A DNA stretch of 64,000 bases, taken from NCBI GenBank assembly GCA_022819745.1, contig JAJEGS010000035.1:248001-312000 (forward strand). Direction: 5' to 3'. The translations under genes were made by a program, and so were the position numbers. Positions within the stretch are counted from its first letter, which is position 1, and each line of letters opens with the position of its first letter. The notes beneath the pieces are model-generated. The model saw only the letters and a program-made list of their open reading frames with translations, was not told where the DNA came from and searched no databases. Of this stretch, positions 52,547 to 61,330 are shown piece by piece. The stretch comes from Candidatus Latescibacterota bacterium. Its GTDB lineage: Bacteria > Latescibacterota > UBA2968 > UBA8231.

Positions 52547-54147
52547 GCCCGGACGATCTGTCCGGCGCGGCTGTCGGCTATTTCTCCTCGTTCAACGGCG
52601 ATTCGTCCATTGACAATTACGCAGTCGATGCCCTGCGGATAGCGGTAGGGGTCGGCAAAGTCGGCACACTCGCCGATGGCTGCGGGGTCGAAGACCACGA
52701 GGTCGGCCCAGTAGCCTTCGCGCAACAGGCCGCGCGCGCGCAAGCGGAAGCGGGCTGCGGCATGGCCAGTCAGCTTGTGGATGGCCTCTTCCCAGCGCAG
52801 CGCGCCTTGCTCGCGGACGAAGCGGCGCAAGAAGTAGGGGAAGGCCCCGTAGGAGCGGGGATGGTGCTTGCCCTCGGCCAAGGTGCCTTCGGGCACCAGC
52901 GAGAAGCCGTCGGAGATGACGCCGCCAGTGGAGTGGCGGGCGATGTTGAGGAAGTCCTCCTCAGACACGTCCTCGGCCAGCATCCACGGCCGCGCGCGCT
53001 CTTCGACTAGGATGTCGCAGACCGCGTCGTGAGGGGTTTGGCCGCGTCGCCGACCAATCTCGGCAAAGCTCAGGCCGACTAGATCGGCATTTTGCTCGGC
53101 ACTCCCCAACCAGATCTTGTCCCAGTCCCCATCACGCGCCAAGTTGCGCTTGCGACTGCCGCCGCTCTCGGCCCCGTACTGCACGGTATCCTGTTCGATC
53201 TTGGCGCGGGTCTCCGGGTCTTGTAATCTCCTCAGCAGTTCCTCGTCACCACCAGCCAAAGCCCAAGGGGGCAACAGCGACTTGATGGTGGTGCTGCCAA
53301 TCGTATAGGGAATGGCGTCGCAGCTAATGTCGCAGCCCTCGCGGCGCTTCTGGTCAATCGTAGCGAGCAGGTCGCGGGTCGCGCCGATCATCGGCGCACC
53401 GGGCTGCATGTGCGAGACATGGGCTGCAACCGAGGCTTGCTCGCCAACGGCAATGACCTCGCCGACGGCTTGGCCAATCGACTCGGTCTGGTTGCGGATA
53501 TGCGAGGTGTAGATGCCGCCGTACTCAGCGACGACCTTCCCCAACTCGACGAGTTCTTCCAGCGCCGCATACGGGCCGGGCGCGTACGCCAAGCCCGACG
53601 ACAGCCCCATTGCGCCGTCTTCCATTGCGCGGGCAACGAGCGCCCTCATCTGCTCCATTTCCGCCGCAGTCGGCGGGCGGTCGTCGTAGCCCATGGCAGC
53701 GACGCGCACGTTGCCGTGGCCGACCAAAGTCGCGGTATTCGTGCCCAGTCCATTGGCTTCGAGCCGCTGGAAATAGTCGCCGAAATGAGTCCAATCGCAC
53801 GCCAAGCCACGGGTCATCGCCGGATCGAGCGGGCCGTAGTACGGCTCGTAGTCGCGGGTGGGCGCGGCCGAGACACCGCAGTTGCCCATGACTTGGGTCG
53901 TAATGCCCTGCGTTAGGGAACTGAGTGCGCGACCGTCGAGGGCAATGGTCAGGTCCGAATGCGTGTGGATGTCGATAAAGCCGGGACAGGCGATGCGGCC
54001 CTCGGCGTCGATAGTGCGACTCGCTTCGGCCTCAGCAAGGTCGCCGATGGCCACGATGCGGCCCTGCTCGACGGCGATGTCGCCGCGGAAAGCCGGCTGG
54101 CCGCTGCCGTCGAGGAGCTGGGCGTTGCGGATTAATAGGTCGTACAT
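52543..54147 (-). CDS. D-aminoacylase / N-acyl-D-amino-acid deacylase-like amidohydrolase
   Basis: A 534-residue metal-dependent hydrolase of the D-aminoacylase branch. Metal ligands His61 and His63 are in GFIDIHTHSDL; Cys90 in MGNCGVSAAP matches the metal-bridging cysteine of D-aminoacylase. TSHIRNQTE, AAHVSHMQ and the late ARHSTGGVISDG carry the other His and the catalytic Asp. The enzyme frees D-amino acids from N-acyl derivatives; dihydroorotase-like substrates are also possible. AGGAAA precedes the ATG. Its stop overlaps the start of the ANKH-like transporter, suggesting uptake or export of an acyl amino acid or its product. Confidence 0.9.
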   Translation of the reverse strand: MYDLLIRNAQLLDGSGQPAFRGDIAVEQGRIVAIGDLAEAEASRTIDAEGRIACPGFIDIHTHSDLTIALDGRALSSLTQGITTQVMGNCGVSAAPTRDYEPYYGPLDPAMTRGLACDWTHFGDYFQRLEANGLGTNTATLVGHGNVRVAAMGYDDRPPTAAEMEQMRALVARAMEDGAMGLSSGLAYAPGPYAALEELVELGKVVAEYGGIYTSHIRNQTESIGQAVGEVIAVGEQASVAAHVSHMQPGAPMIGATRDLLATIDQKRREGCDISCDAIPYTIGSTTIKSLLPPWALAGGDEELLRRLQDPETRAKIEQDTVQYGAESGGSRKRNLARDGDWDKIWLGSAEQNADLVGLSFAEIGRRRGQTPHDAVCDILVEERARPWMLAEDVSEEDFLNIARHSTGGVISDGFSLVPEGTLAEGKHHPRSYGAFPYFLRRFVREQGALRWEEAIHKLTGHAAARFRLRARGLLREGYWADLVVFDPAAIGECADFADPYRYPQGIDCVIVNGRIAVERGEIADSRAGQIVRA

Positions 54148-54284
54148 GGTTTTTTCCTGGGGTTAATAGAACGCGGCATGACCGCATTGGGCTTGGCTGG
54201 AGGTAGTATAGGCGGGTTGGCGGCTTCGCTCAAGTTGGTTGACCCTCCCGACGCTCGTTGATACGTTTTGGCGACCACCGCCAA

Positions 54285-54290
54285 AAGGAG
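54285..54290 (+). promoter_or_regulatory. Ribosome binding site fixing a TTG start at 54297
   Basis: AAGGAG lies six bases before TTG at 54297. The in-frame TTG at 54258 would put this site inside the gene, so 54297 is preferred even though TTG is a weak start codon. Confidence 0.65.
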
Positions 54291-54296
54291 AAGCTC

Positions 54297-56024
54297 TTGA
54301 CGCGCCCCGCTTTCTCGCTAATTTTCGCTCTGGTCTGCGCCGCTTGTAGCGGCGAAGGTAGCCTGCAACGCGTGCCGCGCGAGCGCACCTTGATCACCGA
54401 CTGCGTCGATCAGGGCACGTGCAGCGGCCAATTCCAAGACTACGACGCCTTTAACCCCTACCTGCCCGGCAAGGTCTCGCGCACGGGGTATAACTTCCTC
54501 TACGAGCCGCTCTACTTTTACAACGCCTATCGCGACGAGATCATCCCCTGGATCGCCACCGGGCACGAGTACCACGCAGACTATACCGAAGTCACCATAA
54601 AAATTCGGCCCGAAGTCGAGTGGAGCGACGGGCAGCCGTGGACGGCGCACGACGTGGTCTTTACGATCAACATGCTCCGCGACCACGCGCCGGAACTGAC
54701 CTTTGCAGTCGATATGCAGACTTGGGTAAAAACGGCCGTGGCCAGCGACAGCCTAACGGCGCACATTGCGTTGACGGCCCCCAACCCGCGCTTCGTCTTC
54801 ACGTATTTCACTCACAACTTCGACAATGGCGTGCCGATTGTGCCCCGGCACATCTGGGAGGGCCAAGACCCCAAGACCTTCGCCAACTTCGATCTAGCGC
54901 AAGGCTGGCCCGTAGTAAGCGGTCCGTACCGCTTGGCGCACTCCGTGCCGGAGCAGCGAATCTGGGATCGGCGCGACGGCTGGTGGGCCACCAAAATCGG
55001 CTTCCGCCAACCGCCACAAGTCGAGCGGCTGATCTACCTGCCCTATATGGAGGAGGCCAAACAGGTCCAAAACCTCGCTACCAATGCCATGGACCTGTGC
55101 GCCGACATGCTGCCACCCAACATCCGCACAGTACTAGAGCAAAACCCCAATGCGACAACTTGGAGCGGCCAAGAGCCGCCCTATGGCTATCTCGACTGGT
55201 GGCCCCTTTCGCTGGGCTTCAATGCCCAAGAGTCGCCCTACGACGAACCGGCCTTCCGCTGGGCCGTAAACCACGCCATCAACCGCGAGCAGCTAGTGGA
55301 AGTCGGCTGGCAGGGAGCGGGGGAACCAACTCTATTGCCGTTCCCCGACTTTCCGCGACTCAGGCACTACACGGACCAAGTTCAAGACTTGCTGGAACAA
55401 TATCCGGTGGGGCTGTTCGACCCGGCCCGCAGCGCGGCCCTGATGCAAGAGTCAGGATGGCAGCGGGACGCCGAGGGCATCTGGACGCGAGACGGGGCGC
55501 AGGCCAAGGTGCTGCTCGACATCAGCCAAACCTTCCAAGACATCGCGCCGATCTTAGTCGAGCAGTTGCAGCGGGCCGGCTTTGCAGCCAACATGCGCAT
55601 GACCTCGGACAACTACACGCGGATGACCACGGGCGCGGCCAAAACCTATATATTTGGCAATGGAGGCTCGGTGCGCGACCCGTACTTTACGCTGCGGCTC
55701 TACCACAGCCGCTTCGTCCAGCCGACGGGCACGGCGACGCCGAACTTCTGGCGGTGGAAAAACCCCGAGTACGACGCACTCGTCGATCAGATGGGCCAGA
55801 CCGCACCCGACGATCCGCGCTTGGTGGGCCTGTTCAGAGAGGCGCTGGTGATTTGGCTGCGCGAGTTGCCAGCCGTACCCTTGTTGCAATTTTACCACCG
55901 CTTGCCACACAACCAAACCTACTGGCGCAACTGGCCTTCGGAGGACAATCCGTATATCAATACAGCCTACTGGCACCGAACGTGGCTTTTAGTATTGTTG
56001 CACCTACAACCAACGCGAGGGTAA
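54297..56024 (+). CDS. Family 5 (peptide-type) ABC solute-binding lipoprotein
   Basis: About 575 residues of the extracellular solute-binding protein family 5 (Dpp/Opp type). The TTG start gives a short signal (PAFSLIFALVCAAC) with a candidate lipid-bearing Cys17, although Cys at -3 makes the lipobox poor. Family marks: FNPYLPGKVSRTGYNF, VEWSDGQPWTAHDVVFTINML and YFTHNFDNGVPIVPRHIWEGQ. It is followed 59 bp on by a clear paralogue. There is no Dpp/Opp-type permease or ATPase; instead a ribose-type system follows. Possible ligands are peptides, oligosaccharides or metal chelates. Confidence 0.9.
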   Translation: MTRPAFSLIFALVCAACSGEGSLQRVPRERTLITDCVDQGTCSGQFQDYDAFNPYLPGKVSRTGYNFLYEPLYFYNAYRDEIIPWIATGHEYHADYTEVTIKIRPEVEWSDGQPWTAHDVVFTINMLRDHAPELTFAVDMQTWVKTAVASDSLTAHIALTAPNPRFVFTYFTHNFDNGVPIVPRHIWEGQDPKTFANFDLAQGWPVVSGPYRLAHSVPEQRIWDRRDGWWATKIGFRQPPQVERLIYLPYMEEAKQVQNLATNAMDLCADMLPPNIRTVLEQNPNATTWSGQEPPYGYLDWWPLSLGFNAQESPYDEPAFRWAVNHAINREQLVEVGWQGAGEPTLLPFPDFPRLRHYTDQVQDLLEQYPVGLFDPARSAALMQESGWQRDAEGIWTRDGAQAKVLLDISQTFQDIAPILVEQLQRAGFAANMRMTSDNYTRMTTGAAKTYIFGNGGSVRDPYFTLRLYHSRFVQPTGTATPNFWRWKNPEYDALVDQMGQTAPDDPRLVGLFREALVIWLRELPAVPLLQFYHRLPHNQTYWRNWPSEDNPYINTAYWHRTWLLVLLHLQPTRG

Positions 56025-56083
56025 AGGTTTGATCGCGCTCAATCGGCGCGGCCCTATCACTCCAAACCGAGGCGAGGTCTAAT

Positions 56084-57871
56084 ATGAAATGCAGTATCTA
56101 CATATTGCTCAGCGCGTGGCTGCTTAGCGGCTGCGGCGACACCCCCTCCGACCAACAGCCATCGGACGCGGCCGACCAGTCCGAGGACACCGAGGTCGAA
56201 GAACCAGCGCTCAGACAAGTCCCGCGCAACCGCACCTTGATTATGGATTGCGCCGAAAGCGGCACGTGCGCCGGGCAGATCAAAGACTACAATACCTTCA
56301 ACCCCTATCGACCGGAATCCACCTCGCGCACTGGGTACAATTTCGTTTTCGAGCCACTGTACTTTTACAATGCTTTTAAGGGCAAGCTGATTCCCTGGAT
56401 CGCCACAGACCACCGCTTCAACGACGCCTATACCGAAGTAGAAATCACCATTCGTCGAGGGGTCCAGTGGAGCGACGGCATGCCGTGGACGGCGCACGAC
56501 TTGGTCTTTACGATCAACATGCTCAAGGACAACGCACCTTTGTTGTCCTATTCAACCGACATGAAAAACTGGGTCCAAGAAGCCGTGGTCGTCGATAGCC
56601 TGACGGCGCGCATAGCCCTGACTGCGCCCAACCCGCGCTTTGTTTTTTCGTATTTCACCCACAACTTCGGCAATGGGGTGCCGATTGTGCCCAAGCACGT
56701 GTGGGAAGGGCAGTCGCCAGACACCTTTGAAAACTTCGATCCGCAAAAAGGCTGGCCCGTGTTTTCCGGGCCGTACAAGCTAGTGCTCTCCACGCCGCAA
56801 CAGCGCATCTGGGACCTGCGGCCAGACTGGTGGGCCGCGGCCACCGGCTTCCAATCCCTGCCCAAAGTCGAGCGCATCATCTACCTGCCTTACATGGAGG
56901 AGGCCAAGCGCGTCCAAAACCTGATTACCAACCACATTGACACCAGCCTCGACCTGCGCCCGCCCAACATCCTGACCGTACTCGACAAAAATCCCCGGGT
57001 GACGACTTGGGCCGGGCGCCTGCCGCCGTACGGCTACGTCGATTTCTGGCCCATTTCCCTCGGCTTCAACAACCTTGAAGCCCCCTTTGCGAATGTCGAT
57101 GTGCGGCGGGCGATCAACTATGCCATCAACCGGCAGCAATTAGTGGAAGTGGGCTGGCAGGGAGCCGGAATTTCAACGCTCCTGCCCTTGCCCGACTACC
57201 CGGCCCTTAGGCCGTATTTCAGCGAGGTCGAGGATTTGTTAGAGGAATACGAAATAGGCGTCTTCGACCTAGACAAGAGCGCGGCCCTGATGCGGAGCAT
57301 GGGCTGGCAGCGGTCCGCCGATGGCTATTGGACCAAAGACGGCAAGCCGTTTGAAATGCTCATCGACATCTACCCGATCTTCCAAGACATAACGCCGGTC
57401 TTGGTCGCCCAGCTAGAGCGAGCAGGTTTTGACGCCGACTTCCGCAATACCCCAGACACATTCACCCGCATATCGCACGGCACAGCACGCTCCTTTATCA
57501 CCGGGCACGCCGGCGGCGTGCGCGATCCGTATTTTACGCTGCGGCTCTATCACAGCCGCTTCGTGCAGCCAACCGGCCAGCCCGCCGAGTCCGTCTGGCG
57601 CTGGCAGAACGAGGAATTCGACCAGATCGTCGATCAGATGGCGGAAGTCGGGCCACGCGATCCGCAGCTAGTGCAATTGTATCGCCAAGCCATGGAAATC
57701 TGGCTGGCCGAACTGCCGTCGATCCCACTCTTGCAATGGTATCACCGCATTCCGCACAATCAAACCTACTGGCGCAATTGGCCCTCGGAATACAACCCTT
57801 ATATCAACAGCGCCTATTGGCACCGGGTGTGGCTATTAGTACTGCTCAATTTGCAGCCGGTGCAAGGGTAA
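56084..57871 (+). CDS. Family 5 (peptide-type) ABC solute-binding lipoprotein, paralogue
   Basis: A 595-residue protein, tandem paralogue of the gene before it; blocks such as SRTGYNFVFEPLYFYNAF, VQWSDGMPWTAHDLVFTINM and HNFGNGVPIVPKHVWEGQ match with conservative changes. The signal peptide ends in a good lipobox, LLSGC, at Cys17, and an acidic Ser/Asp-rich linker follows. By eye well over half of the residues are shared. The differences sit mainly in the linker and in the ligand-facing lobes, so each may bind a different compound. The ribose-type binding protein starts 18 bp on. Confidence 0.92.
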   Translation: MKCSIYILLSAWLLSGCGDTPSDQQPSDAADQSEDTEVEEPALRQVPRNRTLIMDCAESGTCAGQIKDYNTFNPYRPESTSRTGYNFVFEPLYFYNAFKGKLIPWIATDHRFNDAYTEVEITIRRGVQWSDGMPWTAHDLVFTINMLKDNAPLLSYSTDMKNWVQEAVVVDSLTARIALTAPNPRFVFSYFTHNFGNGVPIVPKHVWEGQSPDTFENFDPQKGWPVFSGPYKLVLSTPQQRIWDLRPDWWAAATGFQSLPKVERIIYLPYMEEAKRVQNLITNHIDTSLDLRPPNILTVLDKNPRVTTWAGRLPPYGYVDFWPISLGFNNLEAPFANVDVRRAINYAINRQQLVEVGWQGAGISTLLPLPDYPALRPYFSEVEDLLEEYEIGVFDLDKSAALMRSMGWQRSADGYWTKDGKPFEMLIDIYPIFQDITPVLVAQLERAGFDADFRNTPDTFTRISHGTARSFITGHAGGVRDPYFTLRLYHSRFVQPTGQPAESVWRWQNEEFDQIVDQMAEVGPRDPQLVQLYRQAMEIWLAELPSIPLLQWYHRIPHNQTYWRNWPSEYNPYINSAYWHRVWLLVLLNLQPVQG

Positions 57872-57889
57872 CGCACGAGGAGAGTACAC

Positions 57890-58876
57890 ATGAAATTGCG
57901 CCAATGGATTATCGCAGCCGTTGTGGGACTAGTCGCCCTAAGCTGCGGCGATCGACAAGAAGCACCTGAACAGAAAAAACTCAAGATCGCCGGGATTGTC
58001 TTCCAAGAGGACCAGTTCTTCCGCCTAATCCAGTTCGGGATGCAGGACGCGGCTGACAAAGCGGGCGTCGAGCTGCTGCTGGCCAATAGCGCGAATAAAC
58101 CGGACAAGGAGATTCAGCTAGTCAACACCTATATCGCACGCGGTGTTGATGCCATTGTAATCTCGCCGCTGAGCGCCAAAGCCTCGGCTACTGCCCTGCA
58201 GCGGGCCAAGGACGCTGGCATTGTAGTGGTGACGTACAATTCAACGGTAGAAGAGGATATCCCCATCGCCTATATCGAGAGCGACCAAGGGGACTTGGGC
58301 CGACAAACCGGGCTTGTAGCGCGGCGCTATATCGAAGAGCAGCTAGGCGGGCAAGCCAAAATTGCGACCCTCGCCTTCAAGTCCCAGCTCGCCGAGCAGA
58401 GCGACGCGCGCCGCAACGGGTTCGTCGAGGTGGTGGGGCAGTTGCCGGGCGTGGAATTCGTCGCCGAGCAAGATGCCTGGCTGCCGGAGATGGCGCTCAA
58501 GAAAGCCGGGGACATTCTCACGGCCCATCCAGAAATCGACATCATCTGGTCGGCCAACGAAGGCGGCACCGTCGGATCGGTGATGGCGGTCAAAAACGCC
58601 GGCCGCGAGGGCAAGGTGGTCGTCTTTGGCACCGATGCCAGCCAGCAGCTCGTCGAGTTCATGCTCGCCGATGACGGTATCTTGCAGGCCCTCACCACCC
58701 AGACCCCTTTCGAATTGGGCACAAAGGCCATGGAGCTAGCCATCGCGGCGCTCAAGGGGCAAGAGGTCGCGGCCAAGGTAGTGATGGACGGGGTGCTCGT
58801 GGCGCGCCAAGACCCAGACGGCGTGCGGGCCTTTGGCTCGCGGCTCGCCGACCTGATCGCCCTCGGCAATCAGTGA
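57890..58876 (+). CDS. Ribose-type ABC sugar-binding lipoprotein
   Basis: A 328-residue type 1 periplasmic sugar-binding protein (RbsB/LsrB group), with a signal ending at Cys19 (GLVALSC). The ligand region shows AGIVFQEDQFFRLIQFG, VDAIVISPLSAKA and WSANEGGTVGSVMAV. It overlaps the ATPase gene by 4 bp (GTGA) and is the cognate binding protein of the following ATPase and permease. The sugar cannot be named; the operon partners do not include a kinase. Likely co-transcribed with both family 5 binding proteins. Confidence 0.93.
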   Translation: MKLRQWIIAAVVGLVALSCGDRQEAPEQKKLKIAGIVFQEDQFFRLIQFGMQDAADKAGVELLLANSANKPDKEIQLVNTYIARGVDAIVISPLSAKASATALQRAKDAGIVVVTYNSTVEEDIPIAYIESDQGDLGRQTGLVARRYIEEQLGGQAKIATLAFKSQLAEQSDARRNGFVEVVGQLPGVEFVAEQDAWLPEMALKKAGDILTAHPEIDIIWSANEGGTVGSVMAVKNAGREGKVVVFGTDASQQLVEFMLADDGILQALTTQTPFELGTKAMELAIAALKGQEVAAKVVMDGVLVARQDPDGVRAFGSRLADLIALGNQ

Positions 58877-60369
58877 GCTCCTTCAAACTAGCAGTCGAAA
58901 ACCTCGGCAAAGACTACCCAGGAACGGTGGCGCTCGACGAGGTTTCGGTGGGGTTTGCCTCCGGCGAGGTCCACGCGCTAATCGGCAAAAACGGCGCTGG
59001 CAAAAGCACTCTGGTCAAAATCCTAGCCGGATCGGTCGCCCCAAACAGGGGGCGCATCCTCTGCGATGGAGCACCGGTCGCGCTGCGCTCGCCGCAGGAC
59101 GCCTTTGACTATGGCATCGCCATGGTCTATCAGGAACTGAGCTTGGTTCCGGGGTTGACCGTAGCCGAGAATATCCTGCTCGGCCGGACGCCGAAGCGGC
59201 GCAGACTCATCGACTGGGCGGCAACCTACGCACAGGCCGAGAATGTCCTAGCAAGGCTGGGAGTCGCCATCGACGTCCGGGCGCGCAGCGGCGATCTGGG
59301 GGTGGCACAGCAGCAGATCGTCGAAATCGCCAAGGCCATGTCCTTTGACCCGGCCGTGCTCATCCTCGACGAGCCGACCTCGGCACTGGCGACGCACGAG
59401 ACCGAACAGCTCTTCCGCGTGGTCAAAGGGCTGACGGCAGCGGGCGTGTCAATCATCTACATCTCTCACCGCTTACAGGAATTGCACTCCATCGCCGACC
59501 GGGTTACGGTGCTGCGCGACGGGCATCACATCGGCACGGTGGCGATGCGGGATACGAGCATCGCGGAGATCGTGCAAATGATGTTCGGCGAAGTCGCGCA
59601 ACAGGAGCGACCGGATGATTTGCAGCCGGGCGCGACTCCAGTGCTGGAGGTGCAGGGTTTGTCGCACGGGGACGCCTTCACCGATGTGAGCTTCGAACTC
59701 TACGAGGGCGAAATCCTCGGCATTGCCGGGATGCTGGGCGCGGGCCGCACCGAACTACTGCGCGCCCTCTTCGGCGCAGACGCCTGCGACCGCGGGCAGA
59801 TCGCGGTTCAAGGCCAGCCCGTAGCAGTACCAACTCCCCCCAAAATGAAGGCGCAGGGCTTGGCCTTCACCCCTGAAAACCGCAAGGAAGAAGCCCTGAT
59901 CCAAGCGCATAGCATCCGCGCCAATATGTGCTTGGCGAGCATGGGCCGGATCGCCCGCCGGGGATATATCACCCGCGTGGGGGAGCAGACCGTAGTAGAC
60001 GCACTAGTGACCCAACTCGAAATCAAGGTCGCTGACACTGAGGCACCGGTCTCGGCGCTGAGCGGAGGCAATCAGCAAAAGGTGGTGTTGGGCAATTGGC
60101 TGGGCAATCGCCCGCGCGTCATCCTCTTCGACGAGCCGACGCGCGGTGTAGATGTGCAGGCCAAGCAGCAAATTTTCGAGGCCATGTGGGATTTGAGCCG
60201 CGAGGGCATTGCCTCGCTTTTTGTCTCGACCGAGTTGGAAGAGTTGGTCGAAGTTTGCCACCGGATCTTAATCATGCGCGAGGGACGGATTGAAGGCCAA
60301 GTGCGGCCCGGAGAGATCAGCGCTGACGAGTTGGCACTGCGCTGCATGGGGACGGCCCGCAATGCGTGA
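58873..60369 (+). CDS. Ribose-type ABC ATPase (RbsA/MglA family)
   Basis: A 498-residue protein with two nucleotide-binding domains, cytosolic side of the membrane. Domain 1: Walker A GKNGAGKST at 38-46, Walker B VLILDEPTSA. Domain 2 has the degenerate GMLGAGRTEL loop, signature LSGGNQQK starting at residue 396, and VILFDEPTRGVD. This division into a working and a degenerate site is typical of RbsA. GTG start at 58873 coupled to the binding-protein stop. Its stop overlaps the permease start. Confidence 0.95.
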   Translation: MSSFKLAVENLGKDYPGTVALDEVSVGFASGEVHALIGKNGAGKSTLVKILAGSVAPNRGRILCDGAPVALRSPQDAFDYGIAMVYQELSLVPGLTVAENILLGRTPKRRRLIDWAATYAQAENVLARLGVAIDVRARSGDLGVAQQQIVEIAKAMSFDPAVLILDEPTSALATHETEQLFRVVKGLTAAGVSIIYISHRLQELHSIADRVTVLRDGHHIGTVAMRDTSIAEIVQMMFGEVAQQERPDDLQPGATPVLEVQGLSHGDAFTDVSFELYEGEILGIAGMLGAGRTELLRALFGADACDRGQIAVQGQPVAVPTPPKMKAQGLAFTPENRKEEALIQAHSIRANMCLASMGRIARRGYITRVGEQTVVDALVTQLEIKVADTEAPVSALSGGNQQKVVLGNWLGNRPRVILFDEPTRGVDVQAKQQIFEAMWDLSREGIASLFVSTELEELVEVCHRILIMREGRIEGQVRPGEISADELALRCMGTARNA

Positions 60370-61315
60370 ACGGCTTTTGGCGTGGGTGAAGCGCTCGATT
60401 ATGGAGATCATTCTCTTCGTCCTCTGCGCGATCTTGGCGTTTGAGGCCGAGGGGTTTTTCTCTGTTGACAATCTGCTCAACGTGCTGCGCAACGTGTCCA
60501 TGCAGGGTATCATCGCCTTTGGCATGACGATGGTCATCATCTCCGGCGAGATCGACCTGAGCGTGGGGTCGGCGGTGGCTTTTGCCGGTTGCCTAACCGC
60601 CTATTTGACGCAGCACTTGGCCGGGGCTGGGCTAGCGGCAGAGTTGGCAGTGCCCGCAGCTATGCTAGCGGCCTTGCTAGTCGGCCTAAGCGTCGGTGCC
60701 CTGAGCGGGTTTATCCGCGTGCGCTTCGGGGTGCCGACCTTTATCATCACCTTGGCGTGGATGACGGTCTTGACCGGCTCGGCGCAACTCATCACTGGGG
60801 GATTTCCGCTGACGCCTTTTCCCGAGTGGTACAATTTCCTAGGCGGCGGTTATCTCCTCGGAGTGCCCTTTCCAGCGCTGGTCTTCGCGCTGGTCTTTCT
60901 GACGACGCATTTCCTGATGGGCTACACCACGCTGGGGCGCTCAATCTACGCAGTGGGTGGCAATGCCGAGGCCGCGCGGCTCAGTGGCATTGAGGTCGGC
61001 AAAATCAAGATCACCGTCATGGCGATTGTCGCCTTCTTAGCAGCACTGGCCGGCATCATGCAGTCGGCCGAGATCATGTCCGGTGCGGCGACGACGGCTA
61101 GAGGGTGGGAATTGGACGTGATCGCCGCGGTCATCATCGGCGGCACCAGCTTGATGGGCGGCGAGGGTCAGATACGCGGCACCCTGATCGGCGTGGTATT
61201 CTTGGGCATCTTGGTCAACGGCATGACACTGATGAACATCAGCGAGTACTGGCAACTCGTGGTGCGGGGGGCGTTGATCTTGAGTGCCGTGCTGATTAAC
61301 CGGGCGCATCAATAG
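60362..61315 (+). CDS. Ribose-type ABC permease (RbsC family)
   Basis: A 317-residue inner-membrane permease with about 10 helices. LRNVSMQGIIAFGMTMVIISGEIDLSVG is the RbsC family stretch; a later VYAVGGNAEAARLSGI-type segment (IYAVGGNAEAARLSGIEVG) and AAVIIGGTSLMGGEG complete it. The start is the ATG at 60362, inside the end of the ATPase gene; the earlier in-frame start lies within that gene. It ends the plus-strand transport operon, 15 bp from the convergent ankyrin gene stop. No terminator hairpin was seen between them. Confidence 0.94.
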   Translation: MRERLLAWVKRSIMEIILFVLCAILAFEAEGFFSVDNLLNVLRNVSMQGIIAFGMTMVIISGEIDLSVGSAVAFAGCLTAYLTQHLAGAGLAAELAVPAAMLAALLVGLSVGALSGFIRVRFGVPTFIITLAWMTVLTGSAQLITGGFPLTPFPEWYNFLGGGYLLGVPFPALVFALVFLTTHFLMGYTTLGRSIYAVGGNAEAARLSGIEVGKIKITVMAIVAFLAALAGIMQSAEIMSGAATTARGWELDVIAAVIIGGTSLMGGEGQIRGTLIGVVFLGILVNGMTLMNISEYWQLVVRGALILSAVLINRAHQ

Positions 61316-61330
61316 GAGGTGAAATGCGTG

